Source of the DNA: Mycobacterium simulans
GTDB lineage: Bacteria > Actinomycetota > Actinomycetes > Mycobacteriales > Mycobacteriaceae
Assembly: GCF_900232995.1 (NCBI RefSeq)
Contig: NZ_OCVX01000007.1
Coordinates: 248,992-305,242, forward strand
Length of the DNA: 56,251 bases
Direction of reading: 5' to 3'
Below, piece by piece: positions 8,601-17,184 of the stretch; the stretch's first letter is position 1, and every line of letters begins with the position of its first letter. The position numbers were made by a program, and so were the translations under genes. The notes beneath the pieces are model-generated. The model was not told where the DNA came from, did not search any database, and was given only the letters and a program-made list of their open reading frames with translations.

Positions 8601-9716
8601 TTTGGCGGCGGAGTCGAGCTGCACCTGGGTCTCCTTGAGCAGCTCGTTCCAGGACGCCTCAAATTTCTCCACGCCCTCGTTCTCGAGCACGACAAAAACA
8701 TCCGGGATGTCGATGCCGACCGCCTCGAGCTTGTCGAACACCTGTTGGGCCTCCGAAGCCTTGCCGATGACGGTGCCGCCGCTGATCACACCGTGGTCGG
8801 CGACGGCGTCAATCGTCTTCTCCGGCATCGTGTTCACGGTGTTCGGGGCGACCAACTCGGTGACATACAGGGTGTCGGAGTAGTCGGGATTCTTGACGCC
8901 GGTCGACGCCCACAAGGGGCGCTGGACCCGGGCTCCGTCGGCCTGGAGCGCCCGGTAGCGATCGCCGCTGTCGAAGGCCTCCTGGTAGGCGGCGTAGGCC
9001 AGTCGGGCGTTGGCGACACCGGCCTGGCCACGCAATGCAAGCGCGTCGGCCGAGCCGATCTTTTCCAGCCGCTTGTCGATCTCGGTGTCCACTCTGGAGA
9101 CGAAAAACGACGCCACCGAATGGATCTTGGACAGATCGTGGCCCGCTTCGCGGGCCTTCTCCAAACCGGCCAGGTACGCATCCATCACCGCGCGATGCCG
9201 TTCAACTGAGAAGATTAGCGTGACGTTGACCGAAATCCCTTCCGCCAGAACGGCGGTGATCGCCGGCAGGCCGGCCTTGGTGGCCGGGATCTTAATGAAC
9301 AGGTTGGGGCGGTCGACGATCTTCCACAGCTCGATCGCCTGCTGGATGGTCCTGTCGGTTTCGTGCGCCAGTCGCGGGTCGACCTCGATAGACACCCGGC
9401 CGTCGACGCCGTCGGAAGCTTCCCACTGACGCGCCAGCACGTCGCACGCGTTGCGCACGTCGTCGGTGGTGACAGTACGGACGGTGGCATCTACGTCGGC
9501 ACCACGCTCGGCGAGTTCGGCAACCTGGGCATCGTAGGCATGGCCCTCCGACAGCGCCTTCTGGAAGATCGACGGGTTTGTGGTGACGCCGACGACGCTC
9601 TTGGTGTCGATCAGCTCCTGCAGGTTGCCTGACCGCAGCCGGTCGCGCGATAAGTCGTCCAGCCATACCGATACCCCTGCGGCGCTCAACGCGGCAAGGT
9701 TTGGGTTCTGGGTCAT
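8598..9716 (-). CDS. tal: Transaldolase
   Basis: Transfers a dihydroxyacetone unit from sedoheptulose-7-phosphate to glyceraldehyde-3-phosphate in the non-oxidative pentose-phosphate branch. The 372-residue protein is of the larger actinobacterial type. FIKIPATKAGLPAI carries the Schiff-base lysine, K142. The acidic residue in VWLDDLSR (D20/D21) and N47 in GVTTNPSIF correspond to other active-site residues. It is 17 bp downstream of tkt and 70 bp upstream of zwf2, with the latter gap filled by a MIRU-like repeat. M. tuberculosis counterpart: Rv1448c. Confidence 0.95.
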   Translation of the reverse strand: MTQNPNLAALSAAGVSVWLDDLSRDRLRSGNLQELIDTKSVVGVTTNPSIFQKALSEGHAYDAQVAELAERGADVDATVRTVTTDDVRNACDVLARQWEASDGVDGRVSIEVDPRLAHETDRTIQQAIELWKIVDRPNLFIKIPATKAGLPAITAVLAEGISVNVTLIFSVERHRAVMDAYLAGLEKAREAGHDLSKIHSVASFFVSRVDTEIDKRLEKIGSADALALRGQAGVANARLAYAAYQEAFDSGDRYRALQADGARVQRPLWASTGVKNPDYSDTLYVTELVAPNTVNTMPEKTIDAVADHGVISGGTVIGKASEAQQVFDKLEAVGIDIPDVFVVLENEGVEKFEASWNELLKETQVQLDSAAK

Positions 9717-9733
9717 CTTTCAATCACCTTTTC

Positions 9734-11824
9734 TCAGTTATCGAGTGCTTCTTCCGCGGCGGCGGCGACGGCTTCTGGTGTGAAGCCGTACTCGCGGAAC
9801 AAAGTCTTGTAATCGGCGGACTCACCGTAGTGCTCGATCGATACGATCTTCCCGGTATCGCCGACCAGCTTGTGCCAGGATTGCGCGACGCCGGCCTCGA
9901 CGGCCACCCGGGCCGATACCGACGGAGGGAGCACGGCGTCGCGGTAGTCGTACGGCTGCGACTCGAACCACTCCACGCATGGCATCGATACCACCCGCGC
10001 GAGGATGTCCTTGTCCGCCAACAACTTTTGCGCCTCGACCGCGAGTTGCACCTCGGAGCCGGTGGCGATCAGAACGACATCGGGCTCCTCATCGCCGGGA
10101 TCACCCAGCACATAGCCACCACGGGCAACTCCCTCGGCGTTAGTGCCCTCCAGCACCGGAACGCCCTGCCGCGTCAATATCAGGCCGACCGGACCGCTGC
10201 CGTTGTCGCGAGCCAGGATCGTGCGCCAGGCGTAGGCCGTCTCGTTGGCGTCGGCCGGGCGGACCACCGACAAGTTTGGGATCGCGCGCAGCGCCGAAAG
10301 GTGCTCGATCGGCTGATGGGTGGGGCCGTCTTCGCCGAGCCCGATCGAGTCGTGCGTCCACACGTAGATGGTGTCGATATTCATCAGCGACGCCAGCCGC
10401 ACCGCCGGACGCATGTAGTCCGAGAACTGCAGGAACGTGCCACCGTAAGCCCGGGTGGGGCCGTGCAGCACGATGCCGGACAGGATGGCGCCCATCGCGT
10501 GTTCGCGAACACCGAAATGCAGCGTGCGGCCATACCAGTGCGCTGTGTAATCCTTGGTCGAAATCGACGGGGGCCCAAAGGAATCGACGCCCTTGATGGT
10601 GGTGTTGTTGCTGCCCGCCAGGTCGGCTGAACCACCCCACAACTCCGGCAGTTTCGGCCCGACGGCGGCTAGCACCGCACCGGAAGCCGCGCGGGTGGCC
10701 AGCGCCTTCGACCCGGGTTCCCAATGGGGTAAGTCGGCGTCCCAGCCGTCGGGCAACTTCTGCGCGAGCAACCGGTCCAGCAGCTGCTTGCGCTCGGGTT
10801 CGCGCTGCGCCCACGCTTCGAAGTCGAGCTGCCAGCGTTCGTGGGCCTCTTTGCCTCTGGCCACCAGCCCCCGCGTGTGGGTGATGACATCCTCGCGGAC
10901 CTCGAACGTGTTCTCGGGATCGAATCCGAGGATCTTCTTCACGGCTGCGACTTCCTCGTCACCCAGCGCCGCGCCGTGCGCCTTGCCAGTGTTCATCAGG
11001 TTTGGCGCCGGATAGCCGATGATGGTGCGCAGCGAGATAAACGATGGCCGATCGGTAGCGGCCTTCGCGTTGGCAATGGCCTCCTCGATGCCGACGACGT
11101 TTTCGCCGCCCTCCACCTCTTGCACGTGCCAGCCGTAGGCACGGTATCGGGCGGCGGTGTCCTCACACAGCGCGATGTCGGTGTCGTCCTCGATCGAGAT
11201 CTGGTTGTGGTCGTAGAACACGATGAGGTTGCCCAGCTGCTGCACCGCGGCCAGCGACGACGCTTCCGAAGTCACCCCTTCCTCGATGTCCCCGTCAGAG
11301 GCGATGACGTAGATGTAGTGGTCGAAGGGGCTGGTCCCCGCTTCGGCATCGGGGTCGAACAGGCCGCGTTCGTAGCGTGATGCCATCGCCATCCCGACCG
11401 CTGACGCCAGGCCCTGGCCCAGAGGCCCGGTCGTGATCTCAACGCCCTTGGTGTGCCTGAACTCCGGGTGTCCGGGGGTCTTGGAGCCCCAGGTGCGCAG
11501 CGACTCGATGTCGGACAGTTCTAGGCCGAACCCGCCGAGGTAGAGCTGCAGGTAAAGGGTCAGGCTGCTATGCCCGGCGGACAGCACGAACCGGTCGCGT
11601 CCCAGCCAGTGGGTGTCGCTGGGATCGTGGCGCATCGTCCGCTGGAACAGCGTGTACGCCAGCGGGGCCAGGCTCATCGCCGTTCCGGGGTGACCGTTGC
11701 CGACCTTCTGGACGGCATCGGCGGCCAGCACCCGGACAGTGTCGACCGCCGCCGAATCGATCTCGGTCCAGTCGTCGGGATGGCGCGGTTGGGTAAGGGC
11801 GGAGATCTCTTCGAGTGTGGTCAC
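9734..11824 (-). CDS. tkt: Transketolase
   Basis: A thiamine-diphosphate enzyme that moves two-carbon units between pentose, triose and hexose phosphates. The 696-residue chain shows VGNGHPGTAMSLAPLAY at the N-terminus, the ThDP motif SDGDIEEGVTSE ending near DHNQISIEDD, the catalytic-site segment GKAHGAALG, and the C-terminal domain with YGESADYKTLF. GTG/ATG choice is clear: MTTLEEISALTQPRHPDDW matches the family start. It is the first gene of the carbon operon, so its promoter lies in 11825-12099. M. tuberculosis counterpart: Rv1449c. Confidence 0.96.
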   Translation of the reverse strand: MTTLEEISALTQPRHPDDWTEIDSAAVDTVRVLAADAVQKVGNGHPGTAMSLAPLAYTLFQRTMRHDPSDTHWLGRDRFVLSAGHSSLTLYLQLYLGGFGLELSDIESLRTWGSKTPGHPEFRHTKGVEITTGPLGQGLASAVGMAMASRYERGLFDPDAEAGTSPFDHYIYVIASDGDIEEGVTSEASSLAAVQQLGNLIVFYDHNQISIEDDTDIALCEDTAARYRAYGWHVQEVEGGENVVGIEEAIANAKAATDRPSFISLRTIIGYPAPNLMNTGKAHGAALGDEEVAAVKKILGFDPENTFEVREDVITHTRGLVARGKEAHERWQLDFEAWAQREPERKQLLDRLLAQKLPDGWDADLPHWEPGSKALATRAASGAVLAAVGPKLPELWGGSADLAGSNNTTIKGVDSFGPPSISTKDYTAHWYGRTLHFGVREHAMGAILSGIVLHGPTRAYGGTFLQFSDYMRPAVRLASLMNIDTIYVWTHDSIGLGEDGPTHQPIEHLSALRAIPNLSVVRPADANETAYAWRTILARDNGSGPVGLILTRQGVPVLEGTNAEGVARGGYVLGDPGDEEPDVVLIATGSEVQLAVEAQKLLADKDILARVVSMPCVEWFESQPYDYRDAVLPPSVSARVAVEAGVAQSWHKLVGDTGKIVSIEHYGESADYKTLFREYGFTPEAVAAAAEEALDN

Positions 11825-12099
11825 AAATTCAGTCCTCAGGTCAGTCCTCAGTCCGGGGTCATCAAACTGATCAATCCCACCCTAGTGCGGGATTGCGAGC
11901 GGCCGCAGGTCCAGATTTGGGGGTACCCATGGGAGCCCTGTGAAACGTAACCTGCGGGCTACTCGCGCTTTGCATTCGGTGCCGATATGCCGCAAAAATC
12001 ATTGTGAATCGACCCTGCGGCGCCGCGGCCCGGGTCACGCGGTCTACCATCGTGCGTAGTAGAAGCTGCGCGCGGCTGCGATCCCCGAGGAGTTATTGC
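11825..12099. promoter_or_regulatory. Divergent promoter region tkt / ctaB
   Basis: This 275-bp spacer lies between two genes facing away from each other. A TACCAT hexamer at about 12046 is a possible -10 box for ctaB, and GAGGAG at 12087-12092 is its ribosome site. In M. tuberculosis a PE_PGRS gene (PE_PGRS27) lies here; no PE start or Gly-rich frame is present in this window. Confidence 0.4.
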
Positions 12100-13029
12100 G
12101 TGAGCGTTCGCGGGCTCGTCGCGCCGAGGCGAGTAACAGGACGGGTAACCGGTAGGCTCCTGGCTTACCTTGCGCTGACCAAGCCGCGGGTCATCGAGCT
12201 GCTGTTGGTCACCGCGATACCTGCCATGCTGCTCGCTCACCGCGGTACCGTTCAGCCGCTGCTGATCCTCAACACCCTGGTCGGCGGGATGATGGCCGCC
12301 GGCGGGGCCAACACACTCAACTGTGTGGCCGACGCAGATATCGACAAGGTGATGAAGCGCACTGCGCGACGGCCGCTGGCCCGTGCCGCCGTTCCGACCA
12401 GAAATGCCCTGGTCCTCGGGCTGCTGCTCAGTGCCGGCTCGTTCTTCTGGCTGTGGTGGACCACCAACCTGTTATCGGGACTGCTGGCGGTGGCGACCAT
12501 CGCGTTCTATGTGTTCGTCTACACGCTGCTGCTCAAGCGTCGGACGTCGCAAAACGTCGTATGGGGCGGCGCGGCGGGCTGCATGCCGGTGATGATCGGT
12601 TGGTCGGCCATTACCGGCACCATCTCTTGGCCGGCGCTGGTCATGTTCGCGATCATCTTCTTCTGGACACCGCCGCACACCTGGGCTCTGGCGATGCGGT
12701 ACAAGGAGGATTACAAGGTAGCCGGCGTGCCGATGCTGCCCGCCGTGGCGACCGAGCGCCAGGTCACCAAGCAGATCCTGATCTACACCTGGCTTACCGT
12801 GGTGGCGACGCTGGCGCTCGCGCTGGCGACAGGGTGGCTGTACGCAGCGGTGGCGCTAGTGGCCGGGGTGTGGTTCCTGGCTATGGCGCATCAGCTGTAC
12901 GCCGGGGTCCGCGCTGGCGAGCCCGTCAAGCCGCTGCGGCTGTTCCTGCAGTCAAACAACTACTTGGCGCTGGTTTTCTGCGCGTTGGCCATCGACTCGG
13001 CGATGGCGCTGCCGACGTTGCTTGGGTGA
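12100..13029 (+). CDS. ctaB: Protoheme IX farnesyltransferase (heme O synthase)
   Basis: Adds a farnesyl group to heme B to make heme O for the aa3 cytochrome oxidase. The 309-residue protein is a UbiA-type prenyltransferase with eight or nine membrane helices. LTKPRVIELLLVTAIPAM marks the N-terminus, and the Asp-rich NCVADADIDKVMKRTARRPL is the diphosphate/Mg site. The GTG at 12100 is preferred because it follows GAGGAG at a proper distance and gives VSVRGLVAPRRVTG; a 32-codon upstream extension looks noncoding. ctaA, the next enzyme in the pathway, is about 3 kb downstream on the other strand. M. tuberculosis counterpart: Rv1451. Confidence 0.94.
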   Translation: MSVRGLVAPRRVTGRVTGRLLAYLALTKPRVIELLLVTAIPAMLLAHRGTVQPLLILNTLVGGMMAAGGANTLNCVADADIDKVMKRTARRPLARAAVPTRNALVLGLLLSAGSFFWLWWTTNLLSGLLAVATIAFYVFVYTLLLKRRTSQNVVWGGAAGCMPVMIGWSAITGTISWPALVMFAIIFFWTPPHTWALAMRYKEDYKVAGVPMLPAVATERQVTKQILIYTWLTVVATLALALATGWLYAAVALVAGVWFLAMAHQLYAGVRAGEPVKPLRLFLQSNNYLALVFCALAIDSAMALPTLLG

Positions 13030-13500
13030 CGGCACGCGGGTTGTCATGGTCGCAGTTGGAGCTCTTCTGTCTGCAGGCTTCGACGGTTGCGGAGGTCCGC
13101 AGGCGGGCGATGGGCTCACCCACACGGCCGACGTGAGCCACATGGAACTGCTCAGCACCGAGGACCACGGCCTGTACCACCGTCGGAGCGCCTTCGTATG
13201 AGCCGCGGTCGGAATCGGCTGCGGGCGACGGGTTGAGGTTCGGTCTCAGGCAGGAATTCGGCATGGCCAACGGGCGGCGATATCGTCTCGCACCGGCAGC
13301 ACTCGTTGAGAAATCCCGCGCGCCGAAATTGTCGTCGTCCGGATGGCGCAGGCCCCGCTGACCGACAAACGGCCACGGCACTCTCGCTTTCTTCGATGGA
13401 TTCCAGACGCCAGTTTGGCCGCTCCTACCCTCCCGTTTATCGGGCAGAATTTGTGTCACCCGAACGGCGGCTCCGCTGTCCCTTAACGGCTGCTCCGAAT
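13030..13500. other. 471-bp spacer without a supported gene
   Basis: In M. tuberculosis this interval holds PE_PGRS28 and Rv1453. Here no frame has a PE domain, Gly-rich repeats or a recognisable domain. A leftward frame of about 190 codons spans it but runs antisense into the ctaB end, has no ribosome site and low-complexity composition. I treat the region as noncoding or as decayed remains of lost genes. Confidence 0.5.
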
Positions 13501-14481
13501 TCAAGCGGGGATGAGAACGATTGATCCGGCCGTTTTTCGGCCTTGCAGATCCTTATGCGCCTGGGCCGCGTCGGCCAGCGGATAGCGACCGCCGACTTCG
13601 ATATTGACGGCCCCGCTGCCAATGACGTCGAACAGTTCGGTAGCGCGCCAGCTGAACTCATCGCCAGTACGGATGAAGTGGAACAGCGAGGGCCGGGTGA
13701 GATACACCGAGCCGGCGGCGTTGAGGAGCTGCGGATCGACCGGTGGGACGGGTCCGCTAGCGGCGCCGAATAGGGCCAGTGTGCCGCGTACTGCCAGGCT
13801 GGCCAGGCTGGCGTCGAACGTGGTCGCGCCCACTCCGTCGTACACTGCTTGCACCCCGACGCCTCCGGTTAGCTCACGGATCTTGCCGCCGAACTGGGCG
13901 GCGTCCTCAGGGTAGGGGAGCACTTCGTCGGCGCCGGCCTCCTTGGACAGCCGCGCCTTTTCGTCCGTCGAGACGGTGGTGAGCACCCGCACGCCGAGGT
14001 GAGCGGCCCATTGCGTCAGAATCAGCCCGACACCACCGGCGCCGGCGTGCACCAGCACGGTGTCGCCGCTTTGCACCGGATACACCGACTTCAGCAGATA
14101 GTGCGCGGTTAGCCCTTTCAGCAGTACCGAGGCCGCTACCTCGGAGCTGACGTGGTCCGGCACTTTCGCCGTCAAAATTGCTGGCGCAGTGGCGTACTCG
14201 GCGTATCCGCCGTTCGCTGAGGCACTGACCACCCGATCGCCCACGTTGAATCCGCTTTCGGCCCCCTCGCCAATGTCAGCTACCGTGCCGCAGACCTCGG
14301 AGCCGATGACGAACGGCAGCGGGCGTGGGTACTGCCCCGTGCGGAAGTAGGTGTCGATGAAGTTGACTCCGATGGCCTCGGTCTTGATCAGCAGCCCGCC
14401 AGGGCCGGGTTCGGGTTGCGGCCTTTCGACATAACGCAGGACATCTGGGCCGCCGGTTTCGCTGACTTCGATTGCGTGCAC
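13501..14481 (-). CDS. qor: NADPH:quinone oxidoreductase (zinc-free MDR family)
   Basis: The 326-residue protein is a medium-chain dehydrogenase/reductase of the quinone reductase group. It has VGVNFIDTYFRTGQYP-type N-terminal sequence, the GSEVCGTV turn, and the Rossmann motif HAGAGGVGLILTQWA followed by YDGVGATTFDASL. The zinc-ligand cysteines of alcohol dehydrogenases are absent, as expected. The start chosen is GTG 14481 (VHAIEVSETGGPDVLRY), which matches the family; an ATG at 14502 is an alternative and overlaps the divergent gene start. M. tuberculosis counterpart: Rv1454c. Confidence 0.92.
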   Translation of the reverse strand: MHAIEVSETGGPDVLRYVERPQPEPGPGGLLIKTEAIGVNFIDTYFRTGQYPRPLPFVIGSEVCGTVADIGEGAESGFNVGDRVVSASANGGYAEYATAPAILTAKVPDHVSSEVAASVLLKGLTAHYLLKSVYPVQSGDTVLVHAGAGGVGLILTQWAAHLGVRVLTTVSTDEKARLSKEAGADEVLPYPEDAAQFGGKIRELTGGVGVQAVYDGVGATTFDASLASLAVRGTLALFGAASGPVPPVDPQLLNAAGSVYLTRPSLFHFIRTGDEFSWRATELFDVIGSGAVNIEVGGRYPLADAAQAHKDLQGRKTAGSIVLIPA

Positions 14482-14500
14482 GTGGCTATCATGCCCGACC

Positions 14501-15355
14501 ATGAAGCTCGCCCGGCCGGACGTCTTCCATCCACGCGTTGCGTTGGCAGGTTGTCCGCAGCAAGTTGCCGGTGACGCCGACGACGCCGGGCTGGTTGCCG
14601 CGCTGCGCAGGCGGGGGTTGCATGCGCGTTGGATGTCCTGGGACGACCCGGAAATCACCCGAGCGCATCTCGTCGTATTGCGTGGCGCTCGCGACTATGC
14701 CAAGCGACTCGACGAGTTCCTGGCTTGGACCGCCAGCGTGCGGAACCTGCTGAACGCGCCCGCGGTCGTCGCCTGGAATGCTGACCGGAGCTACTTGGGC
14801 GACCTGGTCGATCGGGGGGTGCCGACGCTGCCTTGGGACCGCTCCTCGCCGGGCGGGCCGGTTCGGCTGCCACGCGACGGCCGCATCTTTGTCAGCCCCT
14901 CTGTCGGCACCGGGACTCGGCGCTTTAGTGACCGGTCCATGGCGGCGGAGTACGTCGCCGATCTGCACGCCGCCGGCCGGAGCGCATTGGTGCAGCCCGG
15001 CGGATTTGCCCCCGAGGCAGTGCTGGTCTTCCTTGGGGGGAAGCCGTCGCATGCGTTCGTCACGCAGGAGAATGCGCTGCGTCAGGGTGATCCCGACTTT
15101 GAACTCTGGGATATTGGGGCCGCGGCGCTGGCCGCCGCGGCGGCCCGGGTGGGCGTCGAGGTGGGTGAGTTGCTCTACGCGCGAGTCCACCTGGTCGGCG
15201 ACAGGTTGCTCGAACTGCAGTTGGTGGACCCGTTGCTGGGCTGGCGGCGCTTGGATGCGGATACCCGCGATTTGGCCCAGCGAGAGTTCGCGTTGTGCGT
15301 GGAGTCAGCTTTGGAGCGGCTCGGGCTCGGCCCGTTCTCGCATCGACGCCCATAA
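14501..15355 (+). CDS. ATP-grasp-like protein (Rv1455-like), substrate unknown
   Basis: The 284-residue protein resembles the RimK/glutathione-synthetase type of ATP-grasp enzymes. It has an N-terminal Rossmann-like half (VALAGCPQ, DDAGLVAALRRRGL), the linker WNADRSYLGDLVDRGVPTLPW typical of the family, and a C-terminal lobe with ELQLVDPLLGWRRL in the position of the metal-binding strand. Such enzymes join a carboxylate to an amine or thiol using ATP; the substrate cannot be inferred. It starts 19 bp from the divergent qor start. Its 3' end overlaps the convergent ctaA gene by 51 bp. Confidence 0.75.
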   Translation: MKLARPDVFHPRVALAGCPQQVAGDADDAGLVAALRRRGLHARWMSWDDPEITRAHLVVLRGARDYAKRLDEFLAWTASVRNLLNAPAVVAWNADRSYLGDLVDRGVPTLPWDRSSPGGPVRLPRDGRIFVSPSVGTGTRRFSDRSMAAEYVADLHAAGRSALVQPGGFAPEAVLVFLGGKPSHAFVTQENALRQGDPDFELWDIGAAALAAAAARVGVEVGELLYARVHLVGDRLLELQLVDPLLGWRRLDADTRDLAQREFALCVESALERLGLGPFSHRRP

Positions 15356-16279
15356 CGCCGCGGTAGCCGCCGTGCATGCAGCGGCACCGGCCACGTGCAC
15401 GGCCACCAGGGCCGCGGGCACGCCGGTGAAGTACTGGGTGGTGCCGACGGCGGCCTGCGCGAAAACCAGTGCCAGCAACACCGTGAGCCGCAGCATGATC
15501 GCTCGGGCGGCGTGCACCGCCAGCAGCCCAAACCCGAGCCCGACCAGCAGTGCGAGGTAGGAGACCAGCAGCGAGGAATGCATGTGCACCAGGGTGGTGA
15601 TTTCGACTTTCAGCCGCGGCACCGTTCGCGTCGGGCTTCGGTCGCCGGCATGCGGGCCGGCTGCGGTCACCAGCGTGCCCGTGACCAGCACCGCGGCCAG
15701 GTTCAGCGCGCTCAAGGCCGTGAGCGCGCGCAGGGGCCTGGCTACCCGCTCCTGGACAACTGCGTCGTCTCGCTCACCGACCTTGACGTAGAGCAACACC
15801 GATAGCCACACCATCGTCATCGATGCCAGGAGGTGGATGGCGACCGTCCACCACAGCAACCCGGTGCGCACGGTGATGCCACCGATCACCGCCTGCACGA
15901 CGGTGGAGGCCGGCATCAGCCACGCATAGACCAGCACCTCGGCACGCCGGCGCGCCCGGGTGACGGCGAGCACCGCGAGCGCCGCGGTGATGACTACCGC
16001 GAAGGTGATCATGCGATTGCCGAACTCGACGGCCTGATGAATCCGCGGCACCTCGGCGACCGCGACCGGGGTAAAGCTGCCCGGAAAGCACTGCGGCCAG
16101 GTCGGGCAACCCAGACCCGACGCCGTGACGCGGACAATCGCACCGGTGACCGCGATTCCGCCCTGGGTGAGGATTACGGCCGCGGCAATAACGCGCTGGA
16201 CGCGCAGGCTGGGGTCGGGGAGCAGGTCCACCAACCGCAACAACCCTCGTCCGACGGCCACTGCCCGATCGTAAGGCAC
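15305..16279 (-). CDS. ctaA: Heme A synthase (CtaA/COX15 family)
   Basis: Oxidises the C8 methyl of heme O to give heme A for cytochrome aa3 oxidase. The 324-residue membrane protein has about eight helices. Conserved segments are ILTQGGIAVTGAIVRVTASGLGCPTWPQC with two cysteines at the outer face, the heme-ligand histidine in RIHQAVEFGNR, and HLLASMTMVW, HMHSSLLVSY and AVHVAGAAAC with further histidines. It faces Rv1455 and overlaps its 3' end. ctaB in the same window makes its substrate. M. tuberculosis counterpart: Rv1456c. Confidence 0.9.
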   Translation of the reverse strand: MPYDRAVAVGRGLLRLVDLLPDPSLRVQRVIAAAVILTQGGIAVTGAIVRVTASGLGCPTWPQCFPGSFTPVAVAEVPRIHQAVEFGNRMITFAVVITAALAVLAVTRARRRAEVLVYAWLMPASTVVQAVIGGITVRTGLLWWTVAIHLLASMTMVWLSVLLYVKVGERDDAVVQERVARPLRALTALSALNLAAVLVTGTLVTAAGPHAGDRSPTRTVPRLKVEITTLVHMHSSLLVSYLALLVGLGFGLLAVHAARAIMLRLTVLLALVFAQAAVGTTQYFTGVPAALVAVHVAGAAACTAATAALWASMRERAEPEPLQS

Positions 16280-16392
16280 GAAAAACTACACCCTGTAGTA
16301 GGGACCTGCCCCTGCGCCCAAACTGAAACTACGCACACCGGTGTCGGTGTGTCGCGTGCGTGGTGTGAGTGTCGCGACGCACCGCGCGACCG

Positions 16393-17184
16393 TCAGGTGA
16401 ACCGGAACCAGCGCCGCGCGGCGAGGGCGGCGATTATGCCCCACGCCGCCATGACGAAGATTCCGAACCAGTCCACTGACAGGATCATCGCCTGGGACAA
16501 CGCCTCGGTAAGCGCGCCCGACGGGGTGAGCCGGGCCGCCCACTTGACCCCGGTGGGAATCACGTTGGTCTCGAGGGTCAGCGTGCCGAACCCGGCGAAC
16601 ACGAACCACATGAGGTTGGCGACCGCGAGGACGATCTCTGCCCGCAGCGTGCCGCCGAGCAGCAGGCCCAGCGCCGCGAAGCCCGCGGTGCCCAGTGCGA
16701 TCACCGCCGCGCCCAACGCCAGGGCGGCCAGCACCGGCCGCCAGCCGAGCGCAAACCCGATGGCGCCCAAGATGATTGCCTGTAAGAACACCACGGCGAC
16801 CACTGCCAACGACTTGCCGGCGATGATTCCCCAGACCGGCAGCGGGGTGGCCCCGAGCCGCTTCAACGCCCCGTAGCGGCGATCGAACGCGACCGCGATG
16901 GCCTGCCCGGTGAACGCGGTGGAAATCACCGCCAGCGCCATGATGGCGGGGACAAACGTGGCCGCGCGATCCTCGCCGAACGAGCCGAGCGGCAGCAGCG
17001 TGAGCCCGACCAACAGCGTGATCGGGATGAACATCGTCAAGAGCAATTGTTCGCCGTTGCGCAAAAGCAGTTTCAATTCCAAATTGAACTGTGCGGCAAG
17101 CATTCTGGGCACGGTGTTGGGATGTGGATCCGGGGTGAAGGTGCCCGCGGGGAACAGTGCGCCTACCTGCTTGTCTAGAGTCAC
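16393..17184 (-). CDS. ABC transporter permease (ABC-2 type)
   Basis: The 263-residue protein has an N-terminal cytoplasmic stretch (VTLDKQVGALFPAGTFTPDP) and six hydrophobic segments in the arrangement of ABC-2 exporters of the DrrB type. The GTG at 17184 overlaps the stop of the ATPase gene by 4 bp (GTGA), so the two are translationally coupled; a longer in-frame extension upstream lies inside the ATPase gene and is rejected. Drug or heme/lipid export is possible, but the substrate is unknown. A 113-bp gap precedes ctaA on the same strand, so ctaA may be cotranscribed, which hints at a heme-related role. M. tuberculosis counterpart: Rv1457c. Confidence 0.85.
   Translation of the reverse strand: MTLDKQVGALFPAGTFTPDPHPNTVPRMLAAQFNLELKLLLRNGEQLLLTMFIPITLLVGLTLLPLGSFGEDRAATFVPAIMALAVISTAFTGQAIAVAFDRRYGALKRLGATPLPVWGIIAGKSLAVVAVVFLQAIILGAIGFALGWRPVLAALALGAAVIALGTAGFAALGLLLGGTLRAEIVLAVANLMWFVFAGFGTLTLETNVIPTGVKWAARLTPSGALTEALSQAMILSVDWFGIFVMAAWGIIAALAARRWFRFT

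Noticed and set aside
12926..13504. Leftward 192-codon frame in the ctaB-qor spacer
   Set aside because: Overlaps the ctaB 3' end, has no ribosome site or domain and Ser/Arg/Pro-rich composition.
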